Positions 45,140 through 54,985 of a DNA stretch of 64,000 nt are shown one piece after another; the first letter of the stretch is position 1; the number at the start of each line of letters is the position of its first letter. The translations under genes and the position numbers were made by a program. The notes under the pieces are model-generated. The model saw nothing but the letters and a program-made list of their open reading frames with translations, was not told the origin of the DNA and ran no database searches. The stretch spans positions 35,307,060 through 35,371,059 of the forward strand of contig OW203768.1 in NCBI GenBank assembly GCA_934045905.1. The letters run 5' to 3'. Source of the DNA: Leuctra nigra. Its lineage: Eukaryota; Arthropoda; Insecta; Plecoptera; Leuctridae.

Positions 45140-48100
45140 CAAAACAAAAAAACAAAAAAACAAAAAAAAAAAAAACAAAAAACAAAAAACAAGAAAACAA
45201 AAAAAACATGGCGTGAGGGAAGTCATCGGATTTTGAGCTCTACATTTTTAATAGAATTTTACCTGAATTTGGAAAGTAACGAACCTGTGATTGATGTCTA
45301 TGTGAGTACGAAGGATTTCTACATTGATTCAAATAATAATTATATCTGAATTTTTATTCTGGAAGATTGAAATCACTTACGACGCATTTCGTTTTACATC
45401 TTTTGAAGAAATTTTAGAGGAAAACATAAGATATTTTGAGAAGCACAGCCTACCAAAATCAATATAAATTTATTAAGAAGAGCCAAAGAGATACCACTTT
45501 GAATCAAGGTTTCAAATCAAAGTGCAAAGATACAACCGAATATATACTTTTCTCAGTATGCCTGCAAGAGGTGCCATGTGTCTTACGGTGACGAGACAAA
45601 GTCATCTAAATGGTCAAATAGCTCAAGACCAACAAGAACCAAGTGGAGCTCTAACATCTAATGGTTTAGGATTATCAGCACTTAGTGTTGATAATCCTCC
45701 CTGCAGATTGAACAAACGAATGCGCTGGACTAAAGAAAACAACATAAATGTAATGAAAGCGTATTATAGAGCCACAATATGTGAAACACGAATGACTGGA
45801 TATAGAACGTCAATTCTGTCAGAATGGAAGAAAATTTATCCCGAATCTGATATAACTGCTCAGAGAATATGTGACCAATCGAGACAGATGAAACTTGGTA
45901 AGTTCTTATTACCAACTGAACTTGATTCAATTAAGAGGAATATCTTCTCGGAAATGCGTGAAAGTTGTCATGGTATACTAGAACAGCCGAACGAGAGTGA
46001 ACAAATGGAAGAAGATGGAGACAATTCAGCAAGTATTCTAGAAGAAAATCAAAATCATGCCAATGATGAATGTAATGTGCGTTATGAAGACAGCAATGTG
46101 AACCAGACTCCTGAATGCAATGAATTAGAAGAGGAATTTGATTCTGTCATGAGTTCCTTTAAAGATGTCAATGCTAGTCTAAGACCTGCAATTCCAAAGT
46201 TAAGATATAATTGGAAAACAAAGAAGATGGTCGAAAAAATGAACAAATGCCTTGCTAAGAAATTCGCAAGTGTTGACAGCATTGAACTACTTCATCTCAT
46301 TGCGTATTGCGCAGCTGTGACTGTGGCTAGAAAGCTCGAAGTTAAATTCCCGACGACAAGGGAAATGAATCAGCAAAAGCACGAGAAGAAGCCCGCTTGG
46401 AAGCACAGGTTAGAGAATAAAATAGCGTCATGGAGAAGTGATCTGACTAGGCTGCTGAATTGGAAAAGTAATGAGTTTATTGTTGTACCAAAACAAAGAA
46501 ACAAATTAATTATAATACTCAACAAATATCAGTTGAAGTTAATCCAGTGTAATAAGAACAACAATGAATTTGATATTGTTATTGACTTTCTGAAACAGAA
46601 GATAGCAGCATATGGGAAAAGATTATCACGATATAACAAGTGTTTGAAGAGAAAACTTGATAATGACCAGTTTTACGCAAATCAGAAACGTTTTTACGAT
46701 TCACTGGAGAGTAATAGTGCAACAATAGTAGAGGGGAAACCGCCCCAAGAGGATGAGGTAGTCAATTACTGGAGGAGCATATGGTCGGTGTCGGTGGAAC
46801 ATAACAAAGACAGTCAGTGGATCAAGAATGAGAAATTAAGTAGACATGGTGTGTTGGAAATGGAGGAGATTATTGTCTCAGCGCAAGATGTGCAGAATTC
46901 TGTCAGAAGAACTAATAATTGGAAAGCACCTGGTATTGACAAGATCCATAATTACTGGTGGAAACATCTACCTGTATTACATCCATTTTTAGCCAATCTG
47001 ATTACTAAAGCCATCAATAATTCAACAACATTCCCCGATTTCCTAATGAGTGGGTTAACTTATCTCAAACCTAAGTCTGCCAATACAGAAGATCCCAAGA
47101 ATTATCGTCCAATAACTTGTTTGTGTACTTTGTATAAATTAACAACATCTATAATATCCACAAAAATAAATGAACATTTGCTAAGTAATAATATCTGGGC
47201 AGAAGAGCAGAAAGGATGCCGTAAAGGATCTCAAGGATGTAAGGAGCAGCTCTTAATCGACACGACTATCACACAGCAGGCCAAGAAGAAAAACAGGAAT
47301 ATTTCTCTGGCTTGGATTGATTATGAAAAAGCGTATGATTCTGTACCACATTCATGGCTTCTTGAAATATTGGAAATTTATAAAATTAATGCCACTTTAT
47401 TGAAGTTCTTACAATGTTGCATGAATAAGTGGAAAACTACCTTGCATTTATCAACACCATCCAAACAATTCACGTCCGAGAATTTGAATATTAACAGAGG
47501 GATATTTCAAGGTGACACACTCAGTCCCCTGTGGTTTTGCCTTGCACTTAATCCACTAAGCAAGCTATTGAACTTCCCTGGTGTTGGATATAAGATTGAC
47601 CAAACAACACATCTGTCACATCTCCTATACATGGACGACATCAAGCTTTATGCAAAGAGCGAAAAAGAGATGTCATCATTAATTGAAACAACAGCGTTAT
47701 TCAGTTCAGATATTGGCATGAAATTTGGATTAAACAAATGCGCTGTCATTCATGTGAAGAGAGGAAGAATCAACAACTCGGAAAACATGCAACTGGAACT
47801 TGACCCATCCAAAAGTGTAATTCCTGGCTTATCAGAAGATATGAAGTATAAGTATTTGGGAATTAAACAGTCATTTCTTAATGCAAAAACTCAGGTGAAG
47901 AGTGAAATGACGGAGAAATTTCATACACGATTGAAGAAAGTGCTTAAATCCGGACTTAATGGCAAGAATATTATAGCTGCAATTAATGGATGGTGTATTC
48001 CGCTTGTTCTCTACACATTCGGTGTTCTTAAGTGGAGTAACACAGAGCTGGAGCACATGGATCGACAGATAAGAGTAAAGTTGACAGAATTCAGATGTCA

Positions 48101-49212
48101 CCATCCAAAAGCAGCGAAGGAGAGATTATATCTGAAGCGAAATCTAGGGGGACGAGGACTCTTAAATTTACAGCAACTGTATGGCAGACAGATAGATAAT
48201 CTACGTAAATATTTTCATGACATGCAAGCTTCATCGTTGATACACAGAGCAATTGTGAAGATAGATGTAAATCTATCTCCTCTTTGCTTGGCAGACAGAA
48301 ATTTTATAGTTAAGAAGATTAGTGATGAAGAACTAGCCTCAAATTGGAAAGAAAAGATTATGCACGGTAGGTTTCCAATAGCTTTGGAAAATGCTGATCA
48401 TATGGCCTCAATGCAGTGGTTGAAAGACGGATCTCTCTACCCTGAAACGGAAGGATTTATGTTGGCGATTCAAGACGAAGTAATTGCAACAAGGAACCAG
48501 CAAAAATACATTCAAAAATTAAACATTCCAAATGAATTATGTAGGCTTTGCAATTTCAAATCTGAAGACATACATCACTTAACTTCTGGGTGCTCTCAAC
48601 TTGCCAATTCCGAATATTTACATCGACATAACTTATCATGTAAAATAGTTCATCAATATTTGGCTCTTACCAATAAACTAATTGATCATGAAGAGATGTA
48701 TTTCCAGTATAAGCCACGACCAGTACTTGAAAATGCACTAGTGAAATTATATTATGACGTATCAGTCATCACAGACAAGACTATCATGCACAATAGACCT
48801 GACATCATCATCGTGAACAAAGATACTCGAATTGCTTATCTTCTAGACGTAACACATCCCAACGACCATAATCTGCGTCAGGCATTCACCACAAAGAAGA
48901 CCAAATATCGAGACCTGGCTGAAGAAATCAGATTAATGTGGAAGTTATTGAAAGTAGACATCATCCCCATTGTGATATCAGTAAATGGGCTAGTACACCA
49001 AAATCAAGCCGACGAATTCAAGAAAATAGATATTCCTCAAAAGATAATACATAATATTCAAAGATCTGTTATATTAGAAACCTGTAGAATTGTTAGAAAG
49101 GGTTTGAATTGTTAATTCGCATGTTACTTGTAAAATCCCCTACGTTTGCATTTCTGCCCGTAGTGGATTATGTATTTACCAATTGTAATTGAGATTAAAA
49201 TAAAGGAAAATA
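45137..49212 (+). mobile_element. R4/Dong-clade non-LTR retrotransposon, apparently intact
   Basis: A single open frame with a short 5' region and a 3' UTR of about 97 bp ending AAATAAAGGAAAATAATAAT. It lies in a TAA microsatellite, the known target of Dong in silkworm. The 5' boundary is uncertain because the A/C-rich tract (45137-45205) could be element or host. The single long ORF has no stop or frameshift. Confidence 0.9.
45558..49115 (+). CDS. R4/Dong-like retrotransposon polyprotein: Myb-like, reverse transcriptase, zinc knuckle, restriction-like endonuclease
   Basis: A 1185-residue frame from the first ATG; the frame is open 36 nt further upstream, but only from a GTG. The N-terminal Myb/SANT-like segment (about residues 55-105: WTKENN..YY, GYR, W, QRICDQ) is typical of this clade and presumably binds DNA. 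The RT (about 450-750) has KAPGID, NYRPITCL, a catalytic Asp in SLAWIDYEKAYDSVPHSW, GIFQGDTLSPL and YMDD. The C-terminal knuckle is CRLCNFKSEDIHHLTSGC (about 995-1012). The PD-(D/E)XK-type endonuclease has RPDIIIVNKD and LLDVTHPND (about 1080-1102). The encoded protein would nick its target and prime reverse transcription from the nick. The intact frame suggests recent activity. Confidence 0.92.
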   Translation: MPARGAMCLTVTRQSHLNGQIAQDQQEPSGALTSNGLGLSALSVDNPPCRLNKRMRWTKENNINVMKAYYRATICETRMTGYRTSILSEWKKIYPESDITAQRICDQSRQMKLGKFLLPTELDSIKRNIFSEMRESCHGILEQPNESEQMEEDGDNSASILEENQNHANDECNVRYEDSNVNQTPECNELEEEFDSVMSSFKDVNASLRPAIPKLRYNWKTKKMVEKMNKCLAKKFASVDSIELLHLIAYCAAVTVARKLEVKFPTTREMNQQKHEKKPAWKHRLENKIASWRSDLTRLLNWKSNEFIVVPKQRNKLIIILNKYQLKLIQCNKNNNEFDIVIDFLKQKIAAYGKRLSRYNKCLKRKLDNDQFYANQKRFYDSLESNSATIVEGKPPQEDEVVNYWRSIWSVSVEHNKDSQWIKNEKLSRHGVLEMEEIIVSAQDVQNSVRRTNNWKAPGIDKIHNYWWKHLPVLHPFLANLITKAINNSTTFPDFLMSGLTYLKPKSANTEDPKNYRPITCLCTLYKLTTSIISTKINEHLLSNNIWAEEQKGCRKGSQGCKEQLLIDTTITQQAKKKNRNISLAWIDYEKAYDSVPHSWLLEILEIYKINATLLKFLQCCMNKWKTTLHLSTPSKQFTSENLNINRGIFQGDTLSPLWFCLALNPLSKLLNFPGVGYKIDQTTHLSHLLYMDDIKLYAKSEKEMSSLIETTALFSSDIGMKFGLNKCAVIHVKRGRINNSENMQLELDPSKSVIPGLSEDMKYKYLGIKQSFLNAKTQVKSEMTEKFHTRLKKVLKSGLNGKNIIAAINGWCIPLVLYTFGVLKWSNTELEHMDRQIRVKLTEFRCHHPKAAKERLYLKRNLGGRGLLNLQQLYGRQIDNLRKYFHDMQASSLIHRAIVKIDVNLSPLCLADRNFIVKKISDEELASNWKEKIMHGRFPIALENADHMASMQWLKDGSLYPETEGFMLAIQDEVIATRNQQKYIQKLNIPNELCRLCNFKSEDIHHLTSGCSQLANSEYLHRHNLSCKIVHQYLALTNKLIDHEEMYFQYKPRPVLENALVKLYYDVSVITDKTIMHNRPDIIIVNKDTRIAYLLDVTHPNDHNLRQAFTTKKTKYRDLAEEIRLMWKLLKVDIIPIVISVNGLVHQNQADEFKKIDIPQKIIHNIQRSVILETCRIVRKGLNC

Positions 49213-49231
49213 ATAATAATAATAATAATAA
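49211..49231. repeat. (AAT)n microsatellite, 3' side of the Dong-like insertion
   Basis: About seven AAT units between the element 3' end and the CTCAGTAGTAG of A6. Because element tail and target are the same repeat, the exact junction cannot be placed. Confidence 0.9.
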
Positions 49232-49367
49232 TCTCAGTAGTAGTAGGCTGGAGCTAAAATCCGGTCAACAGGCCACAGCCTAAACCGCTGAACCGATCGA
49301 TCTCACATTTTTACCACATGTGCACTTTTGGCGTCTGATTTGCCCTCCCCCCCTTGACTTTTTTTGT

Positions 49368-49920
49368 GCCGCCATTTTGAAACCGGAAGTGACGTCATAT
49401 CTCGACAACGGCTAAACTGATTGGAACGAAAATAGCGCAACGATTCGGACGGTCAACTACATGGATTATCAATAACAACAGACTAAAATTTATGTTAACG
49501 AAACCAGAAATGACGTCATGAAATTTAATTCATCGATTGGCATTTCGGCAACAAATTTGATCCAATTATTTTGATATTTATGTAACGTATGTTCTTTTGA
49601 TATTTCATTTGACTTGTTATAAAACCAACCGGAAGCCGCCATTTTGAAACCAGAAGTGACATCATATCTTAATAACGTCTAAATAGATTTGAACGAAACC
49701 AGCGCTAAACAATTTTTACGGTCAACTTTATGTATTATCATCAATAATATTTGCAGTTTCCCATACCGAAACCGGAAATGACGTCACACATTTTAAAAAT
49801 CTCACAAATTTACATTTTGCTGCAATCAATATACTATTTGAGACTGCTTATAATAAAATGTAATCATGTTTAAATTATAATTCAAGAGGTCAGTGATTTC
49901 AGCAGCCATTTTAAAACCGG
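49368..49920 (-). promoter_or_regulatory. CRE-ETS-YY1-like modules in A6
   Basis: A full module at 49368-49397 (GCCGCCATTTTG .. CCGGAAGTGACGTCA). A variant at 49635-49664 has TGACATCA and CAGAAGTG. A decayed one lies at about 49901-49930. Between them are the weaker CCGGAAATGACGTCA partners (for example at 49770-49784). Confidence 0.5.
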
Positions 49921-50353
49921 AAGAAACCTAATATCTCGGAAACTGGTTGACAGATCGGTATAATATTTCTATATTTATATTTCTCTATGGAATAGGAACA
50001 GTCAAACTATAGAATTTTCCTATTTATGAGGCCGGAAATGACGTCATTCAAATTTATAAATTATTATAATCCCCTCCTATACAATAAATACATATTCAGA
50101 AAGCTAAAATTATACACATCATTTATAGTTATAAATTCTATGTGGCAGTGCAGAAAGTTCAGCAGCCTTTTTGAAAAGCGAAGTATTGCCATATCTCGGA
50201 ACTGGGTTGACCGATTGGAATGAAACCTTTGCTATTCTTCATGAGAATAACCAAATTGTAAAGGGTGATTTTTTTTAAAGGATTTAGTAATTGTTCATTT
50301 GATATGTGTCACACATAAGTTGTAAGAATAAACTAAATAAAGTAGTGATTTCC

Positions 50354-50757
50354 CCATAAAAAAACACTCCGTGTAAAAATACCAGCCATGTCTCTTCAAC
50401 TTAAAAAAAAAATTAATTTTAAAATTCTGCACTGAAAAGAAGTGATATCAAAAAATTAGCCATGTCAAAATTTTATTTGAAAATCAAAAAATACTTGGCG
50501 CATCGTTTTTTAGGGCATTATAGGAATATTATATGTATAGATGTATATTTGATGTATATTTCATATCTGGCATATACTTCTCAACTATTTATCTATATAC
50601 ACGATGCGCCAAGTATTTTTGATTTTCAAATAAAGTTTTGACTTGGCTAATTTTTTGGTATCACTACTTTTCAGTGCAGAATTTTTAGATTTCATTATTT
50701 TATTTTTAAGTTGAAGAGACTTGTCTCGTATTTTTACACGGAGTGTTTTTTATGGGG
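50354..50757. repeat. Short-spacer hairpin head of A6
   Basis: Inverted arms of about 160 bp (CCCCATAAAAAAACACTCC .. GGAGTGTTTTTTATGGGG) meet at GGCGCATCG/CGATGCGCC around 50500 and 50604. Same family as the A1 and A7 heads. Confidence 0.9.
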
Positions 50758-51247
50758 TTTAACCTACCATGGACCACCCCATCCACTTTATAAAAGTTGT
50801 ATTTCCTTTTTCCTATAAAAAGGACCCGTTCCGTCAAATAGATCCTATTAGAGTTCTTATTTACTTACGATAAAAAAATTCTGTCCTTGCGAATAATTGG
50901 GTAAATTTCGTTGAACGGTTCGAAACTCAACAGTTATCCATTCCCCTCGGTAGAGTGCAAAGCTAATAACACAAAAACTACGTTTAAACACCGTGATATA
51001 TCTTTGCTTACAAAGCTCTCAGGACAAGGTTGATGAAGTGTCATCTGGTGATGACGTCATTGTGCCAAAGCACTCGACGAGGAATCAATCTGTCGTGGTC
51101 GACAAGGCGGTGGGGGAGATTGGAACGTTCGGAGAAGTGTTGATGAAATGTAAGTGAGAAGGCGGTGCGAATTAAACGCACCTTGTTCGCGGATGAGTTT
51201 TAATGAAGTTTTAGAATGTGAGGGAACGCCATCTTGTGGGAGGAATT
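50758..51247. other. Unique stretch between A6 and A7
   Basis: No terminus or coding motif was recognised. A few hundred bases of less AT-rich sequence (51000-51200) could be host DNA. Confidence 0.4.
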
Positions 51248-53115
51248 ATCTAGTGGAGCGGTCGCTCCACGCCAGCCAAGTCGTACGGCGCGCGCACACA
51301 CTCATTTAAAAAGGCTGGAGCAAACCCACTTTTACTGTAAGCATCAAAGTGGCATTTTCGGCCTACTGGATCTTAAAATTGGAAAATCTCACATTGTTGC
51401 GATATATCTTAATTTCGAGCTATAGCCCACCCTACAACATATACCAAATTTGGGAACAATAGGTTACGCCCTTTGCGCGCTAGAGGGCCGTGAAAACAGT
51501 GTTTTAGGGCGGTTTTCATAATAATAATAATCTCAGTAGTAGTAGTAGTAGTAGTAGTCTCCTGGAATTCAAATCCGGTAAACAGGCCACAGCCTAAACG
51601 GCTGAACCGATTGATCCCACATTTTTACCACGTGTGCACTTTTGGCGTCTGATTTAACCTTCACCCCATGAATTTTTTGTGCCGCCATTTTGAAACCGGA
51701 AGTGACGTCATATCTCGTCAACGGCTGGACCGATTGAAACGAAAATTGCGCCAAACGATTCAGACGGTCATCTATATGCATGATAAGTAGCAAAAGACTA
51801 AACATATTGTAAAGAAACCGGAAATGACGTAATGAAATTTGAAATACATCGATTGGCTTTTTGGTAACATAGGTTGATCCGATTATTTTGATATTTATGT
51901 AACGTATGTACTTTTGACGTCTCATGAGACTTGTTTAAAACCAACCGGAAGCCGCCATTTTGAAACCGGAAGTGACATCATATCTCAATAGCGGCTAATT
52001 AGATTTCAACGAAACCAGCGCAAAACAATTAAGACGGTCAACTTGATGTATTATCATCAATAATATTTGCAGTTTTCCATACCTAAACCGGAAATGACGT
52101 CACACATTTTAATAAACTCACAAATTTTTATTTTGATGCAATAAATATACTATATGAGACAGCTTATAAAATTGTAATCATGTTTAAAATATACTTCAAG
52201 GGATCAGAGATTTCAGCCGCCATTTTTAAACCGGAAGTAACGTCATATCTCAAAAACTGGTAGACAAATCGGTATGAAACTAGCGCCAAACGATTCGGAA
52301 GGCCATCTCTATGGAATATGAATAGTACAAATAGAATTTTCCTATTTATGAGACCGGAATTGACGTCATTCAAATGTATAAATTATTATAATTCCCTCCT
52401 ATACAATAAATACATATTCAGAAAGCTTAAAATGATACACATCATTTATAGAAATAAATTCTATGTGGCATTGCAGAAAGTTCAGCAGCCATTTTGAAAA
52501 CCGAAGTGTTGCCATATCTCGGAACTGGGTTGACTGATTGGAATGAAACCTTTGCTATTCTTCGTGAAAGATCATTTAAAGCAATTATTTAGGACCATAC
52601 GCTGCTATTCATTAGTGGTAACCAAATTGTAAAGGGTGATGATTTTTTAAAAGAATTTAGTAATTGTTCATTTCATATGTGTCACAAGTTGTTAGAATAA
52701 ACTAAAAAAAGGAGTGATATCCCCATGAAAAACACTTTGTGTAAAAATACCAGCCAAGTCTCTTCTACTAAAAAAAATATATGAAATCTAAAAATTCTGC
52801 ACTGAAAAGTAATGATATCAAAAAATTTGCCAAGTCAAAACTTTATTTGAAAATCAAAAAATACTTGGCGCATCGATTTTTTAGGGCATTTTAGGTATAC
52901 TTTTGTATATTTTATGTATATTTTATATCTGGCCTATACTTCTAAGCTATTAATATACACGATGCGCCAAGTATTTTTTGATTTTCAAATAAAGTTTTGA
53001 CTTGGCAAATTTTTTGATATCATTACTTTTCAGTGCAGAATTTTTAGATTTCATATATTTTTTTTAGTAGAAGAGACTTGGCTGGTATTTTTACACGAAG
53101 TGTTTTTCATGGGGA
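51248..53115 (-). mobile_element. Family A composite element, copy A7 (full length)
   Basis: Starts ATCTAGTGGAGCGGTCGC (reverse of the 3' end) and ends ATGGGGA, i.e. TCCCCAT on the element strand, next to TCAC. The microsatellite (AAT)4 CTC (AGT)8 at 51519-51561 occupies the site where A6 received the Dong-like element. Modules lie at 51681-51710, 51951-51980 and 52216-52245. The head lies at 52718-53115. It is the best template for the unsplit structure on this strand. Confidence 0.85.
51681..52245 (-). promoter_or_regulatory. CRE-ETS-YY1-like modules in A7 (3 modules)
   Basis: Three modules of exactly 30 nt at 51681, 51951 and 52216, about 268 bp apart. The first has TGACGTCA, the second TGACATCA and the third TAACGTCA. 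All three keep CCGGAAGT and GCCGCCATTTT. Intervening half-modules keep CCGGAAATGACGT. Confidence 0.6.
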
Positions 53116-53356
53116 TCACTTCTAGATTAAGTTTTAGTGAAGTTTAGGATGTGTGGTTTGGCAATGAAGTCATCAATGTAATCTCAGGTAGACTTAAAAT
53201 AACTTACAAATAACTTACAAATAACTTACAATATCTGTAGCAAATTACCACTTCTTTGTTTAAATTACTTTGCAATAATAGAAAAAAGGATAAATGAAGG
53301 AAAATTGAGAAGCCCTGAGATGCCTTTGAAGAACTCCGCTCCACATTAATTTATCA

Positions 53357-53420
53357 CTAGGAAAACGCTCAGTGAAACGCGTGGATGAGCTAGCACCGAT
53401 ACGTGCAACACCTGCGTTTC
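53357..53420 (-). mobile_element. Family B 3'-end fragment B6
   Basis: CTAGGAAAACGCTCAG, then the hairpin region and GATGAGCTAGCACCG. Only the last ~60 bp of the family is recognisable. It lies just upstream of the MITE at 53444. Confidence 0.6.
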
Positions 53421-53443
53421 ATTGCCTTCTTGTGTAGTAGGTA

Positions 53444-53654
53444 CACTCGGCCAAACAAAACTTGAACGTTGACCAAATTTGAATGACTGCTGGTCATGTC
53501 CCATAACCAATCAAAGCTTGTTATTATCATTGAAATGTGAGGTCACCTACTAGAGTGAGACAATGAGATCGCTTAGACTGACTTCTGATAGTGTGATCTT
53601 ACATTTATCAGCCTATCAGATGTATTGAACGTTCAAGTTTTGTTTGGCCAAGTG
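53444..53654. mobile_element. Second copy of the CACTCGGCC MITE
   Basis: Same termini as 9670-9879, with TA at 53442-53443 and 53655-53656. The two copies differ by scattered substitutions, including a changed base in the right terminus (GGCCAAGTG). Confidence 0.85.
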
Positions 53655-53868
53655 TACCTATAGTCATGGTTTTAAAGTTTTATAGATAGAGTATTTAGTA
53701 CACTCAATTTTTTGAATTATATTATAAAATGTTGATCTTGATGGCCATTCAAAACTTCAATGCGATAGGAATTAATTAACCTTTTCAACAAATGAAAAGA
53801 TATTTTTTAAATTCTAATCAGACAGAGGATTTGGACCATTTTGGAGTTTTCCAATCAGAACCTTCTTT

Positions 53869-54985
53869 TTGAGCGAGCGAAGCGAGCGTCTCCTTTTGAC
53901 TCTGTTAAAACGGACCTCAGTTTTTTTTTATTATTATTTTTGGCTGTTATCTGGAGCAATGAAAGTTGCACAGTTTCACCGATCGATCTGAAATTTTGCA
54001 CACATGTAGAGACAACCTTTTCTGTTTGCTGACCCAATTTTTTTTTGAAATCCATTGATTGGTTAACATTTAAATAAACTTCTCCTGATAGGCTGAAAAA
54101 TGAAAATGGTCTTCGATAAATGTGATCAAACTCATATTTTGCATGGTCATTAAGACCAACATTGCCTCTTATTTCGCAAATTTTCAGACAAATCCTCCCA
54201 TTGGTTAAAATTTAAAAAAAATCATTTGATTATTGAAATTTAAACAAGAACCGTTTAACCGATCAACTTAAAACTTTGCATGATAATTGGGACCAACATT
54301 ATCTGTACTTTTAACAATTTTCAGACTAAGCTGTGTTTAAATCCAAATGTTATTGACACTTTAGGGACATTTTGCGTTTGGATGTCAAATTTCTCGAATT
54401 TCATATTTCACGGCATCTTCGAATCTTCAGTCCAAGGTAATCAGAGCAGAAACTTTCAAACATATATGAAACTAATATGACCGTTCAACAGATCGATCTA
54501 ATATTGTGTAAACACACTTATACTAGGAAAACGCTCTGAGTAACGCGTTGATGAGCGAGCACTGATACGCGCAATACCTCGAACCGAAATTCTGTTTATC
54601 AAAAATGTCCTTAAAAGCCAATAATTCTTGAATTTCGTCACAGACTTGTATGAAAATCTCCAACAATTCCTAAAACATTGGTCCCAATAACCACGCAAAG
54701 TTTTAAGTTGATCGATTGAACCTTTATGATTGAACGATTCCTTGTTAATTTACAAAAATCACAGGATCTCGTTCAAAAAATATTTAAACGGTTATATCAG
54801 TTTCATATTAATATACGTTTGAAAGCTTCTGCTCTAACAACCTTGAAGTGAAGATCCGAAGATCACGAAATTCAAGAATTATTGGCTTTTAAAGGACATT
54901 TTCGATTGGTAGACAAAATTTCGGTTCGAGGTGTTGCGCGTAACCGTGCTCGCTCATCAACGCGTTACTCTGAGCGTTTTCCTAG
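53869..54985 (+). mobile_element. Family B element B7 with an inverted B copy (B8) joined inside it
   Basis: The 5' end is TTGAGCGAGCGAAGCGAGCG. A minus-orientation B 3' end begins at 54523 (CTAGGAAAACGC), interrupting B7 after ACACACTTATA. At about 54866 the sequence turns plus again and runs to the normal 3' end at 54985. The last 460 bp therefore form an inverted repeat of two B 3' ends. Short frames at both ends are shadows. Confidence 0.7.

Larger units (their letters stand above)
45037..50757 (-). mobile_element. Family A element, copy A6, split by a Dong-like retrotransposon
   Basis: Tail sequence 45037-45077 (AGAGGGCCGTGAAAACAGTG) is followed by the TAA-repeat-flanked retrotransposon. 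It resumes at about 49232 with CTCAGTAGTAGTAG, the module body and the head (50354-50757). A7 shows the unsplit order, in which the same AATAATAAT lies directly before CTCAGTAGTAG. The terminal 3' hairpin is missing here. Confidence 0.8.

Noticed and set aside
51000..51247. Possible host exon between A6 and A7
   Set aside because: No splice-site-bounded frame or recognisable protein similarity.
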